This document shows, piece by piece, positions 27,262 to 36,393 of a stretch of 64,000 bases of DNA. Made by a program: the position numbers and the translations under genes. The notes under the pieces are model-generated. The model ran no database searches and was not told where the DNA came from. It saw nothing but the letters and a program-made list of their open reading frames with translations. The stretch comes from CAYMAZ01 sp964428185. GTDB lineage: Bacteria > Bacteroidota > Bacteroidia > Bacteroidales > DTU049. Every line of letters begins with the position of its first letter. Positions within the stretch are counted from its first letter, which is position 1. The DNA is taken from positions 1 through 64,000 of the forward strand of contig CAYRXH010000003.1 of NCBI GenBank assembly GCA_964428185.1, given 5' to 3'.

Positions 27262-29016
27262 ATGAAAAAAATCATTTGCCTGCTGATTGCTGTTCTTTCA
27301 GCTTATCAGCTTTTTGCACAGGCACCCCAGTCGTTTAAATATCAGGCTGCCCTCAGGGATGACAATGGCGTTTCATTGGTCAATACAGCCGTAACAGTCA
27401 GAATCAGCATCCATCAGACAAATTCGGGTGGCACTGTCGTTTATCAGGAAACATTCTCTGTCACAACCAATGATTACGGTCTGATTTTTCTGAATATAGG
27501 CTCCGGCACTGTTATTTCGGGAACTTTTGCATCAATTGACTGGTCTGGTGATCAGTATTTTATTAAGACAGAGGTAGACAGCGGCAGCGGATATGCTGAC
27601 CTTGGAACCACCCAGTTACTTTCAGTGCCTTATGCCCTGCATTCAGCCAGCGCTGTTGAAACTGATCCTTCTTTCAGTGCCAGTGCTGCAGCAGGTATAA
27701 CTTCAACAGACATTACGAACTGGAACAGCATGACAGGGTCCCAGTGGATAGACAACAGTCCGTCCATATATTTTACCGGCGGAAATGTGGGAATCGGCAC
27801 CAACGCCCCCACGGGATTGCTTCATACATACGGTAACGGAATTGGTGAAGGCAATGTATTATTTCAGGGAATATATAAGGGAACACCTGGTGATCCGCCT
27901 GCCAGCGGTGGAGGAACACGCATGATGTGGTATCCTGACAAAGCAGCCTTCAGGGTGGGGAGAGTTTCCTCCACTCAATGGGATAAAGACAGTATCGGCA
28001 ATTATTCATTCGCAACAGGTGAAAATGTCAAAGCCAAAGGACATAATTCAATGGCCTGGGGACAGAACACAAGTGCCACAGGAATGAGATCCACTGCCTG
28101 GGGCAGCTCAACATCAGCCACTGGTGAAGGAGCCACAGCCTTCGGGCTTTCAACAGTTGCTGCAGGAAATTTTTCAATAGCTGTTGGAGAAGGGAATTCA
28201 TCTCCCACTTATACAGAAGTTGTTGTGGGAAGATTTGCTACCACTTATACAGCTTCAGGAACAGGAGCTACCAATTGGGCAGCCACCGACAGATTGTTTA
28301 CAGTTGGTAACGGCACAGCCACAACATCAAGAAGCAACGCCATGACAATATTTAAAAACGGAAATGTGGGGATTGGAATAGACAATCCAGGCAACCATCG
28401 CTTATATCTTCAGTCTGCCGGCGCAGGATCCTCGGCCGCTACCCTCAATATTGAAAACACTGCTTCCAATGGTATGGCACTCAACGTTTCTACTTCAACC
28501 AGTGACGGAAGTGTACTCATTACACAAAACGGCTCCGGATATGCTCTGAGGTGTGATTATCTCACTCCACTTCGTACAGTTTTTGTTGTGGCAGGTGATA
28601 ATGTGGGAATTGGTCTTGCCAATCCGTCAAACAGGCTTGTTGTCTATAATGGCACCACAACAGGTCAATATACAACTTCAGGATGGACTCACTCATCCGA
28701 CAGGAGGCTGAAAAAAAACATCATTGATATGGAGCCGGCACTTGAAAAACTTCTGCAACTGACTCCCAAAAGGTACGACTACATCACAGAAGAAAGCAAT
28801 AGCAGTGCTCACATCGGCCTTATAGCTCAAGAAGTAGAGCTCCTGTTTCCCGAATTTGTAAATACAGATGCTAACGGAATGAAGTCCATTGCGTATGGCG
28901 AAATGGTTCCTGTGTTGATTCAGTCAATCAAAGAACAACAGCAACAGATTGAAATGCTGATGCAGATGGTCAAAGAACAACAGCAAAGAATCGAGACTCT
29001 GGAATCAGGGAAGTAA
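27262..29016 (+). CDS. Tail-fibre-like surface protein with S74 chaperone domain
   Basis: 584 residues. Signal peptide [20 protein letters not shown]; a conserved N-terminal domain ([16 protein letters not shown] to [15 protein letters not shown]); repeats [11 protein letters not shown]; YadA-head-like units at about residues 255-310 ([36 protein letters not shown]). A C-terminal S74 intramolecular chaperone domain from about 475 has the SDRRLKKNI self-cleavage motif, [15 protein letters not shown], and a Gln-rich trimeric coiled coil at the end. S74 domains help trimers fold and then cut themselves off. Only intact copy of a family with a truncated member at 1790 and a broken one at 13454-14846. 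Confidence 0.8.
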   Translation: MKKIICLLIAVLSAYQLFAQAPQSFKYQAALRDDNGVSLVNTAVTVRISIHQTNSGGTVVYQETFSVTTNDYGLIFLNIGSGTVISGTFASIDWSGDQYFIKTEVDSGSGYADLGTTQLLSVPYALHSASAVETDPSFSASAAAGITSTDITNWNSMTGSQWIDNSPSIYFTGGNVGIGTNAPTGLLHTYGNGIGEGNVLFQGIYKGTPGDPPASGGGTRMMWYPDKAAFRVGRVSSTQWDKDSIGNYSFATGENVKAKGHNSMAWGQNTSATGMRSTAWGSSTSATGEGATAFGLSTVAAGNFSIAVGEGNSSPTYTEVVVGRFATTYTASGTGATNWAATDRLFTVGNGTATTSRSNAMTIFKNGNVGIGIDNPGNHRLYLQSAGAGSSAATLNIENTASNGMALNVSTSTSDGSVLITQNGSGYALRCDYLTPLRTVFVVAGDNVGIGLANPSNRLVVYNGTTTGQYTTSGWTHSSDRRLKKNIIDMEPALEKLLQLTPKRYDYITEESNSSAHIGLIAQEVELLFPEFVNTDANGMKSIAYGEMVPVLIQSIKEQQQQIEMLMQMVKEQQQRIETLESGK

Positions 29017-29024
29017 TAAAACCA

Positions 29025-29048
29025 ATCAACCTGCCGGAGCAGGTTGAT
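29025..29048 (+). terminator. Perfect 10-bp hairpin after the S74 gene
   Basis: ATCAACCTGC - CGGA - GCAGGTTGAT. No T tract follows on either strand, so it could be a transcript-end stabiliser between convergent genes rather than a classic terminator. Confidence 0.5.
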
Positions 29049-29099
29049 GATTATATGAAGATGAGAGGTGAGGGCTTCTGGCTTGATAAACTTTGTTTA

Positions 29100-32000
29100 T
29101 CAGTGGAATTTATATGAGAATTTCATTTGAAATGTTCTTCCTTTTTTGAGACTTTTATAAAGCTGATCTTCTGCCATATATGATTTGTATTCAATTTCAG
29201 CAGCACTGTTGAGAAGATTATCAATTTTTATCCCCAGCTGAATGTTATTCTCCTTTCCCAGATTTATGGAAGAATTAAAATTCAAGCCATGAAAAGGAAC
29301 AGTATAAATATCTGGTCTGTCTGCAATTCCTGCATAAAGCAGGGTTTGACCCTGCACATTATAGAACAATCCAACTTCGAGTCCCTTGAGATTTTTATTT
29401 TCTCCTGCCTGATATAGTATTCCTCCATTAATTATATATGGGGACTGACCAGCCATATCTCTGGTATCAGAAATAATTTCGCCCTGTCGGGCATTTTCTG
29501 TTCTGGAATCAAATTCTGTTTTGCTGAGCTTAATTTCTGATTGTGTAAATGTTAGGTTTCCTGCAATGCTGAGCCTACTTAAAGTTTCTTCATTTACAAA
29601 AAGGTTTTTTCTGAATTCAACTTCTATTCCGAGAACACTGCCGTTTCCGACATTTCTTGGTTGGATTGCGCCAGACTGTGTTGCATATTGAACAATTTCG
29701 ATAGGATTGATAAAATATTTGTAAAACCCACTGAGTGAAAGAGTTTGTTCAAAAGATCCGAAAATTTCCCAGCGCACATCGGCATTGTGAATGTCAGAAC
29801 TTGTTAGATTTCCATCCCAGTATTCAATACCGGCAATATCATCTGCATCTTTGAATATGCCTCCGATAAATGTTGTCCCGGATATTGGATCGTAGATTTC
29901 AGCATAAGAAAGTTCCTTAAAAGATGGTCTGGCAATGGTTTTGGAATATGAAGCCCTGAAATTCTGCTTTTCGGCAATGTTGTAAATCAGATTTAGTGCA
30001 GGAAAAAAGCCGATTTCGCTGAGCACATTGGCATTATCTAGAACGTTGATCCCAAGTTGGTCTTGACCGGTATAGTTTTGAGAGTAATATTCAATCCTTA
30101 TTCCTGCATTGGTTTTTAGTCTTTCAAAAAGAGATATCTCTGTTGACAGGTATGTGCCTGTGGTATTGATAGTCGCACTAAACTGATTGGGATTGTTAGG
30201 AATAAATGGAGTTTCAAAAGTTGTTCCTCTGCCGGGATTATCATTATACGGCCAAAGGTTTTCTTCATAAAACAACTCATCGGGATTTCCTGTAAGTGGA
30301 ATATCACGGATGTTTAAGGCAAAATTCCGGATATTAAAATCTCTTTGTTTGAAAGTGTGGGAAGCACCAAAAAGAAGTTTAGCATCTCTGTTTCTCAAAG
30401 AATAATTCCTGGTAACATGAACAACACCAGTAATATTGTATTCTTGCAGGTTTCTCCAGATTCGTTCAGGAAACCCCGATTCAGTGCCAATGATAAATTG
30501 ATCATCTCTGATTTCATATCGGGTAAACCGTATATCAGGATCTGATATTTTGGAAAAGGAAGGCGAAATTTTCCAAACATATTGCCATTTTGAATTTTCA
30601 GGCATCATTTTTCCTTCAATAAAAAGATTGGTAAGTGACCTTTGATTATAATCAATATTGTGTTGAATGGCTATAAAATTAGACCCAAGATCTGACCCGA
30701 TAAAATCAAAAATACCTGCAGATGATTCACCGTTTTGAAGATGCATGAGATTAATTTTCAGCCTGAAGGTTTTAGTTTTTATTGCAAACCCTGCGAGCCC
30801 GTTAAGAAAAACACTGTTGAGACCGTAATTTCCTCTCTGATATTCTCTCTGGTCCATTTCAAACACAGATCTATCACCATTCAGACCGTATTTTGCCAAA
30901 ACAGCGTCTTCATAAAATTCTGTATCGTTTTTATATGAAAAAGCGAAGTTATATCCGACAATATGTTTTTGAAGGGTTACCTGATTTCCATAATTCATAG
31001 AAAATCCAAAATCCATCAGGCTGTTTTTCTTATAGGCTGACAGATTGGGGTTGAACGATGTTAGAATATTTCTGTATGCTTCAGCTTCCTCTCCATCCGG
31101 GTTTCCAACCACCTGAGCGAACTGAGGAATATTTGATTCTGCAGGAATTTCACGACTGCCGTCATCAAAACCCAGAAAATCAGTGCTGCCACCATCTGCT
31201 GTAAGATAGTCAGCCTGAAAATGAAACATTGGATTGTATCCGGCACTTACTGAAACTGAAGCAGTTTTTTGCTCGGGAAAATCCTTGGTTTCAATATCAA
31301 CAACTCCTCCTGTGAAATCGGCTGGTAACTCTGCTCTGAAAGACTTGTGAATGACAATATTATCAATAATGTTTGTCGGAAAAATATCCATCTGGATGGT
31401 GTTTCTGTCAGGATCAAGACCCGGAATATCCACTCCGTTCAGAATGGTTTTGGTATATCTGTCGCCCAGTCCCCTCACATAAACATACTTCCCGTCATTG
31501 ATTGAAATTCCAGGAACTCTTTTCACTGATGAAGCAGCATCCGAATCACCGGTTCGTTTAAATTGCACGGCTGATATGCCGTCCAGCATATTGGGTGATT
31601 TCATTTTCATGGTCTGCAACGATGTCTCAGTGTTTCTGGTTTGCTCTGCAGTAATTGTAACAGTTGTCAGCTCTATGGCAACTTCTTTCAGACTGATATT
31701 TTCAAAAAGACAGACTTCTTCAGGCTTCAGGACAACATTTTCGATAAGCACTGTAGTGTACGAAATATATGACACCCTGAGTGTATATGTTCCGGGTGGT
31801 GCATTAAAACTGAACTTCCCATCGAGATCACTCATGGTACCGTATGTGGTGCCCTCAAGCATAACGGTTACACCGGGCATTTCTTCTCCTGTTTTTGCGT
31901 CATACACTGTCCCTCTCACAGTGCAGTTCTGAGAAAAAAGCATTTCAGACACGATGAATAAAAACAGAAGCGGAATAAATCTGAAAACCCTCATTTTCAT
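29100..32000 (-). CDS. TonB-dependent outer-membrane receptor
   Basis: 966 residues. Signal peptide (IPLLFLFIVSEMLFSQ), a carboxypeptidase-regulatory-like beta domain at about 25-110 (VRGTVYDAKTGEEMPGVTVM), the plug domain (SVKRVPGISINDGKYVYVRG) and a 22-strand-type barrel ending in FSYKFH. Imports a substrate through the outer membrane with TonB energy; no SusD partner is next to it. Instead, it follows the beta-helix lipoprotein gene with 82 bases and a hairpin between, so the lipoprotein may be its surface partner. Ligand unknown. Confidence 0.88.
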   Translation of the reverse strand: MKMRVFRFIPLLFLFIVSEMLFSQNCTVRGTVYDAKTGEEMPGVTVMLEGTTYGTMSDLDGKFSFNAPPGTYTLRVSYISYTTVLIENVVLKPEEVCLFENISLKEVAIELTTVTITAEQTRNTETSLQTMKMKSPNMLDGISAVQFKRTGDSDAASSVKRVPGISINDGKYVYVRGLGDRYTKTILNGVDIPGLDPDRNTIQMDIFPTNIIDNIVIHKSFRAELPADFTGGVVDIETKDFPEQKTASVSVSAGYNPMFHFQADYLTADGGSTDFLGFDDGSREIPAESNIPQFAQVVGNPDGEEAEAYRNILTSFNPNLSAYKKNSLMDFGFSMNYGNQVTLQKHIVGYNFAFSYKNDTEFYEDAVLAKYGLNGDRSVFEMDQREYQRGNYGLNSVFLNGLAGFAIKTKTFRLKINLMHLQNGESSAGIFDFIGSDLGSNFIAIQHNIDYNQRSLTNLFIEGKMMPENSKWQYVWKISPSFSKISDPDIRFTRYEIRDDQFIIGTESGFPERIWRNLQEYNITGVVHVTRNYSLRNRDAKLLFGASHTFKQRDFNIRNFALNIRDIPLTGNPDELFYEENLWPYNDNPGRGTTFETPFIPNNPNQFSATINTTGTYLSTEISLFERLKTNAGIRIEYYSQNYTGQDQLGINVLDNANVLSEIGFFPALNLIYNIAEKQNFRASYSKTIARPSFKELSYAEIYDPISGTTFIGGIFKDADDIAGIEYWDGNLTSSDIHNADVRWEIFGSFEQTLSLSGFYKYFINPIEIVQYATQSGAIQPRNVGNGSVLGIEVEFRKNLFVNEETLSRLSIAGNLTFTQSEIKLSKTEFDSRTENARQGEIISDTRDMAGQSPYIINGGILYQAGENKNLKGLEVGLFYNVQGQTLLYAGIADRPDIYTVPFHGLNFNSSINLGKENNIQLGIKIDNLLNSAAEIEYKSYMAEDQLYKSLKKGRTFQMKFSYKFH

Positions 32001-32026
32001 ATTGATTTCTCTTTGTGGTTAAAGTG

Positions 32027-32059
32027 AAAGCCCGCAAGTGGTAATCCTGCGAGCTTTTT
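32027..32059 (-). terminator. Intercistronic hairpin
   Basis: AAAGC-C-CGCA and TGCG-A-GCTTT pair (one internal mismatch) around an 11-base loop. It lies between the beta-helix lipoprotein and receptor genes, so it could partly terminate and lower receptor expression relative to the lipoprotein. Confidence 0.5.
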
Positions 32060-32082
32060 AGTTAAATGGAGTTGTATGGAGT

Positions 32083-33279
32083 TTAGAATTCTGTCAGTTC
32101 TCCTTTAATCGCTGCCCATGACCATCCTGTGAACTGACTTGCATCTGCGCCGACAGTGTTTGCTCCTGCAGCAATTGCTGTGACAAATGCATCTGACCCT
32201 CCTTTGAAAAAGTCAGAAATTGACGTTCCTTCTGGCAATGTCGCCTGAAGAGCACTAATAACAGTAGTATAATCTGTTGGCAATTCGTCAAAATCCTGCC
32301 CCAGTGTCAGTTCAAAAAAATAAATATTGTTCATGTCCACATTTGTATTCGGATCGTTATCAACCAGTCCATCAACATCAACAGCCTTTACAGTTCCATT
32401 TTTAATCAAATAGTTGGCTGTAACTGCAGCTCCTTCGGGGCCATCAAGTTCAAAGCACTCATCACCAGAATTAATCACTATAACATTATCAATTGTACCT
32501 GTCCATCCTTGATCTGCATCAACTGCATCATCACCGGCATTCCATACCAATGCGTTTTTGACATTTACTGTGCCACCAAACCATTCTATTCCGTCATCCT
32601 GATTGGCAATAATTTCTATGTTTTCTATGACTGTACCTGAGCCAACTCCACCAAGTGTAAGACCGTTGATTTCGTTGCCCTCGCCAATGTTGGCTCCACC
32701 GTGGCGGATTGATACATATTTAATAACACCTGAATTGTCATCAGCTTTTGTCCCACCATACAAACCATTGGGATCTGAAGCAGGAATACCTTCAATCTGA
32801 ACAGATGCTGCTGAAGCAGAAATGGGTGCATTGCCAAGAATAATCAAACCACCCCACAATCCGTTGATTTCTGGATCAAGATTGGGACTTGCAATCTGTC
32901 CAGGTACAATTTCATCAGCAACAGATGTAAAAATAATCGGAGATGTGGCTGTTCCTTCTGCCATCAGTTTGCCGCCTCTTGCAATAAGTAATGCTGTCGC
33001 ATTGGTTCCTGTTCCTGCCTGACCTTTAATTATAACACCAGGCTGAATTGTTAATGTTACTCCTGATACAACTGTGATACGACCTGCAAGAATGTAAGTT
33101 TTTCCCGTTTCCCAGGTTGTGTTGCTGGTAATGTTGCTGCTAACAATAATTTCATTGCTTATTGGATCCGGTTCCGGTTCCGGATCATCTTCCTTTTTAC
33201 AGGATGCAAATACAAGCCCAAAAGATAAAATAAGAATACTTGAGCTGTAAATTTTTGATTTAAAAGTTGTTTTTTTCAT
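32083..33279 (-). CDS. Beta-helix surface lipoprotein
   Basis: 398 residues. Leader with lipobox VFASC-KKEDD, then a PEPEPDP linker of the kind seen in surface-exposed Bacteroidetes lipoproteins. The body has repeated short strands with Gly/Asn turns (TLTIQPGVIIKGQAG, GVIKYVSIRHGG, TVIENIEIIANQDDGIEWFGG, KNALVWNAGDDAVDADQGW), characteristic of a right-handed parallel beta-helix. DDGIEWF and DDAVDADQ acidic rows could bind calcium or sugar. A -7 box TAATTTTG precedes it. Encoded just before a TonB receptor, so a role in capture of that receptor's ligand is inferred. Confidence 0.75.
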   Translation of the reverse strand: MKKTTFKSKIYSSSILILSFGLVFASCKKEDDPEPEPDPISNEIIVSSNITSNTTWETGKTYILAGRITVVSGVTLTIQPGVIIKGQAGTGTNATALLIARGGKLMAEGTATSPIIFTSVADEIVPGQIASPNLDPEINGLWGGLIILGNAPISASAASVQIEGIPASDPNGLYGGTKADDNSGVIKYVSIRHGGANIGEGNEINGLTLGGVGSGTVIENIEIIANQDDGIEWFGGTVNVKNALVWNAGDDAVDADQGWTGTIDNVIVINSGDECFELDGPEGAAVTANYLIKNGTVKAVDVDGLVDNDPNTNVDMNNIYFFELTLGQDFDELPTDYTTVISALQATLPEGTSISDFFKGGSDAFVTAIAAGANTVGADASQFTGWSWAAIKGELTEF

Positions 33280-33304
33280 AATTTACTGTTTTGGTTTTAC
33301 AATG

Positions 33305-33312
33305 CAAAATTA
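33305..33312 (-). promoter_or_regulatory. -7 box TAATTTTG for the lipoprotein-receptor pair
   Basis: Minus-strand TAATTTTG (33312-33305), 26 bases before the ATG at 33279. Confidence 0.45.
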
Positions 33313-33417
33313 TTTCTGCACATTTTCTTAGAAGTTAACATTATGTTATGAAATTTTTAAGAAAGATCAGCCCAATAATAAGCCAATATTAAGAATAATG
33401 AACTGTGAAAGCCCAAA

Positions 33418-33708
33418 TCAGGTATTCCTGTCATTTGCGGGCATAATCCTGCCTGTAAGACAACTTTTTTTACTCTTCAGTTTGGTAATAAAAGCATTCT
33501 CAGAATTCTCTTCAGGATATCCCAAAGAAAAGAGTTTGGTTGAAAATACCTGTCTCTCAACCGATCCATCGTGAATGATGCTAAAAATATCAGTTTCAAG
33601 ATCGACAGACACTGAATCAACCCCTTCAATGGCAGATAGATTTCTGATAATGGTATTCACACATCCCTTGCAGCTCAGATTTAGGATTTTTATTTCTGTT
33701 GTTTTCAT
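33418..33708 (-). CDS. Heavy-metal-associated (HMA) domain protein
   Basis: 96 residues. The N-terminal 65 form a ferredoxin-like HMA fold with the CxxC metal site in LNLSCKGCVNTI and the NLSAIEGVDSVSVDLETD core. Binds a soft metal such as copper as a chaperone. The C-terminal 30 residues are basic and unlike the family. No P-type ATPase is nearby. It is divergent from a small Cys/His-rich membrane protein gene. Confidence 0.8.
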   Translation of the reverse strand: MKTTEIKILNLSCKGCVNTIIRNLSAIEGVDSVSVDLETDIFSIIHDGSVERQVFSTKLFSLGYPEENSENAFITKLKSKKSCLTGRIMPANDRNT

Positions 33709-33757
33709 GATTTTTTATTTAGAATAAGAACAAACAAAGATAATAATATTTTTTTAT

Positions 33758-33765
33758 TATTTTTG
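33758..33765 (+). promoter_or_regulatory. -7 box TATTTTTG
   Basis: TAnnTTTG match 16 bases before the ATG at 33781. Confidence 0.45.
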
Positions 33766-33780
33766 CAAAAATGATTTGAC

Positions 33781-33969
33781 ATGTGGAAGGTTTTTCTGGC
33801 TAGTGTTATTTTTATCGGAGTGGCAATTGCGGCAATAGCAGTCAAGATGTTTGTGCTGAAAGGAGGAAAGTTTGAAAAAAACTGCAGTTGCGGAAGGAAC
33901 GAAGAAGGCAGTGGTTGCACCACCCATTGTGAAGATCATGACAGAATTCATGGTCACGAAAAGGAATAA
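33781..33969 (+). CDS. Small membrane-anchored Cys/His-rich protein
   Basis: 62 residues: one N-terminal membrane helix (VFLASVIFIGVAIAAIAV), then KMFVLKGGKFEKNCSCGRN, a further Cys pair (GCTTHCED) and a His-rich end (HDRIHGHEKE). Similar tiny proteins (helix, KKGGEF, CxC) recur in Bacteroidetes near redox genes. The four Cys and four His after the helix could bind a metal, possibly the one handled by the divergent HMA protein. Function unknown. It has its own -7 box. Confidence 0.7.
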   Translation: MWKVFLASVIFIGVAIAAIAVKMFVLKGGKFEKNCSCGRNEEGSGCTTHCEDHDRIHGHEKE

Positions 33970-34007
33970 TATCCAATAGCATCAGGAGAAGTTTTTTGTT
34001 TTTTTAC

Positions 34008-34015
34008 TACTTTTG
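34008..34015 (+). promoter_or_regulatory. -7 box TACTTTTG
   Basis: TAnnTTTG match 12 bases before the ATG at 34028. It overlaps a possible TTG start at 34013 and so argues for the ATG. Confidence 0.5.
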
Positions 34016-34027
34016 AAAAAAAACAGC

Positions 34028-34441
34028 ATGATTTTCATTACCCGACGAGAGCAGTTTAATGCAGCTCACCGCTTGTTCAGGCTTAATTTTACTGATGAGG
34101 AAAACCTGCAGGTATTTGGTAAATGTTCAAATCCCAACTGGCACGGCCATAATTATACTCTTTTTGTAACTTTGAAGGGGGAGGTCAATCCTGAGACCGG
34201 ATTTCTGATGAATCTGAAGGAGTTGAGTTCAATCATCAGGACACATATTATTGAGCCTCTTGATCACAAGAACATGAATGTAGAAGTGCCGTTTATGGAA
34301 GGAGTGATGCCCTCAACCGAAAATCTTGCCATTGCTGTCTGGAAAGAACTTGAAAAGCATCTTGTTGGCCAAGGGGCAGTGTTGCATTGTGTCAGAATTG
34401 AAGAAACAGAAAATAACTTTGTAGAATATTACGGACAATAA
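34028..34441 (+). CDS. 6-pyruvoyl-tetrahydropterin synthase-like enzyme
   Basis: 137 residues from ATG 34028 (MIFITRREQFNAAHRL). Acts on dihydroneopterin triphosphate, the FolE product. Zn ligands: His in FNAAHRL and the two in WHGHNY; catalytic Cys in GKCSNPNWHGHNY. The C-x5-HGH spacing, the PETGFLMNLKEL, IEPLDHKNMNVEVPF and STENLAIAVWKEL segments follow the classical (animal-type) PTPS rather than E. coli QueD, which has C-x3-HGH. folE follows 11 bases downstream. The likely product is 6-pyruvoyl-tetrahydropterin or a related pterin; a queuosine role is the alternative. Confidence 0.82.
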   Translation: MIFITRREQFNAAHRLFRLNFTDEENLQVFGKCSNPNWHGHNYTLFVTLKGEVNPETGFLMNLKELSSIIRTHIIEPLDHKNMNVEVPFMEGVMPSTENLAIAVWKELEKHLVGQGAVLHCVRIEETENNFVEYYGQ

Positions 34442-34452
34442 ACTCATAAGCT

Positions 34453-35088
34453 ATGATGAAAAACCAGAATCTTATCGATCATTCGGTTGATGGATACACC
34501 AAAATTGACAATTATGACGATGCCGCAATAGAGCAAATGAAAGTTCATTATGAGCAGATATTGAAATTTATTGGTGAAGACCCTCAGCGAGAAGGATTGC
34601 TGAAAACTCCTGAGCGTGTTGCCAAAGCCCTGCAGTTTCTGACTCACGGGTATAACGCAGATCCTGAACAAATTCTCAGGTCTGCAATGTTTGCTGAAGA
34701 ATATCGCGAAATGGTTATTGTGAAAGACATAGAGCTGTATTCAATGTGTGAACATCATATGCTGCCATTTTTTGGCAAGGCTCATGTGGCCTATATTCCA
34801 AATGGTTATATTGTTGGTCTCAGTAAAATTCCACGTGTGGTTGATGCCTATGCACGCAGGCTTCAGGTACAAGAACGATTGACTTCGCAGATAAAGGACT
34901 GTATTCAAAACACGATTAAACCTTTGGGAGTAGCGGTTGTAATTGAAGCTCATCATTTGTGTATGATGATGAGAGGTATTCAGAAGCAAAATTCTGTTAC
35001 TACAACATCCGATTTTACGGGTGCTTTCAGAAAAGAAGAGACACGTGCCGAATTTCTCCAGCTTATTGGAAACTCTCGTCTTCACTGA
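34453..35088 (+). CDS. folE: GTP cyclohydrolase I
   Basis: 211 residues. Opens GTP to dihydroneopterin triphosphate, the entry to folate and other pterins. Zn/active-site segment [19 protein letters not shown], followed by [18 protein letters not shown] and a C-terminal HHLCMMMRG with the second Cys. Start [14 protein letters not shown] at 34453. Coupled 11 bases after the PTPS-like gene; folB is at 15.4 kb. Confidence 0.95.
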   Translation: MMKNQNLIDHSVDGYTKIDNYDDAAIEQMKVHYEQILKFIGEDPQREGLLKTPERVAKALQFLTHGYNADPEQILRSAMFAEEYREMVIVKDIELYSMCEHHMLPFFGKAHVAYIPNGYIVGLSKIPRVVDAYARRLQVQERLTSQIKDCIQNTIKPLGVAVVIEAHHLCMMMRGIQKQNSVTTTSDFTGAFRKEETRAEFLQLIGNSRLH

Positions 35089-35117
35089 TACCGTTCTGAA
35101 ATGCCTATTGCTTGTTG

Positions 35118-35140
35118 AAGGCGTTATTTGACGCTTTTTT
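35118..35140 (+). terminator. Terminator after folE
   Basis: AAG(G)CGT and ACGCTT pair with one bulged G around a six-base loop, followed by TTTTTT; 30 bases after the folE stop. Confidence 0.6.
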
Positions 35141-35221
35141 CTGTGTGTCTGCCAATTTTAGTGCATTCTGCCAGTTGTGGCATCCTTATTTTTGCGTCAT
35201 CAAACGTAAAACAAAATCATC

Positions 35222-35743
35222 ATGAATCATTTTCATAAACATCACGACAAAAAACAGCAAACTCAAGAGTGTGGTTTTAAGACTTCTCGTCATCACTGGC
35301 GGTGTACTGCTTATCTATAACAACATGGGCATGCTTGATTACGCAACAAAAAAATTGTCTTTTCATGACAGCTGCTGCTGACTGCCTTTGGATTTGTCAA
35401 TCTGTTCGGAAAAATCAGCAGATTATTCGGGCTGATTCTCCTATCAGTGGGTGGCTTTTTTATTCTCCCTGAATTTTTTATTTAGCCGAACAATTTTACT
35501 CACACTTTCTGGCCTCTGCTGATTGTAATTGCCGGACTGATGATTGTTTTTTTCAGTGTAACAATAGCCCGCAAGATCAGACATATCCAGCAAAGCAATT
35601 CCAATGAGGTAATTGATGAGGTACTTGTTTTCAGTGGAACCGAGCAAATTGTATCAACTGAATCAAACAGAGGTGGAAATACATTTAATGGTGTAACTAT
35701 TATTCCGAAAAAATCCTATCTTACAGAATTATTTTATTGCTGA
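35222..35743 (+). pseudogene. LiaF-like membrane sensor pseudogene
   Basis: Pieces in several frames give MNHFHKHHDKK, then VITGGVLLIYNNMGMLDYAT, then QLLLTAFGFVNLFG, LIVIAGLMIVFF and EVLVFSGTEQIVS: the His-rich start, four-helix membrane domain and C-terminal beta domain of LiaF/DUF5668-type proteins. Lesions: an early frameshift, an A tract of 7 where 8 is needed (35348-35354), TGA at 35366 (probably a former Trp), TAG at 35483, and a C-terminal domain cut short after NTFNGVTI. A TATTTTTG -7 box at 35187-35194 remains. LiaF-type proteins normally regulate the kinase encoded next to them. Confidence 0.7.
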
Positions 35744-36393
35744 TGTTTTATATCTGCTCTGTTGTAATTTATTATGCGATCAGCTTTTACCAGTCACTTC
35801 AGGAAAAACTGGTACGTGAAATGGAACTGAAGTCTTTGGTTCGTGAAGATCATCTCAATGAACTGAGATCCCAGCTGCACCCGCACTTTTTATTTAACCG
35901 CCTGAACTCCATGAATTCGCTGACAATATCAAATTCTTCAGCAGCAGGAGAGATGATCATCAAACTCTCTGAATTTCTTAGATATTCGCTGAGCAGGAAA
36001 GGACGCAGCATGACAACACTTGACAAGAAACTGTATCATATCAGGTTGTATCTTGATACTGAAAAGCTTTGTTTTGGCAACAGACTTGATTTTGTTTGTG
36101 ATACAAATGAAGCAGCCGATTTATGACCATTGCCACTGATGCTGCTGCAACCTCTTATAGAAAATGCTGTGAAACACGGTGTATATAATACCGGCGAAAC
36201 AGTTATAATTCAATTAAAAGCCTCAGTAATAGATGAAATTCTCTGTGTCGAAATTGAGAACAACTTTGATCTCGATGCCATACCTGAAAAGGGGACAGGA
36301 ACTGGCTTGAGCAATGTCCAGGAGCGTCTGAAACTTGTGTATGGCAGAAATAAGATTTTTGAGTTCAGAAACGAACAATACAAAGAATCATAA
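35737..36393 (+). pseudogene. LytS/YehU-type sensor histidine kinase pseudogene
   Basis: The N-terminal membrane helix (LLLMFYICSVVIYYAI) and LQEKLVREMELKSLVR lead into the His_kinase motif LRSQLHPHFLFNRLNSM with the phospho-accepting His. An in-frame TGA at 36124 separates this from LMLLQPLIENAVKHG (N box) and the G box GTGTGLSNVQERL. The frame upstream has fused onto the LiaF remnant, so the original start is lost. With the stop before the ATP-binding half, no active kinase is expected. Confidence 0.78.
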
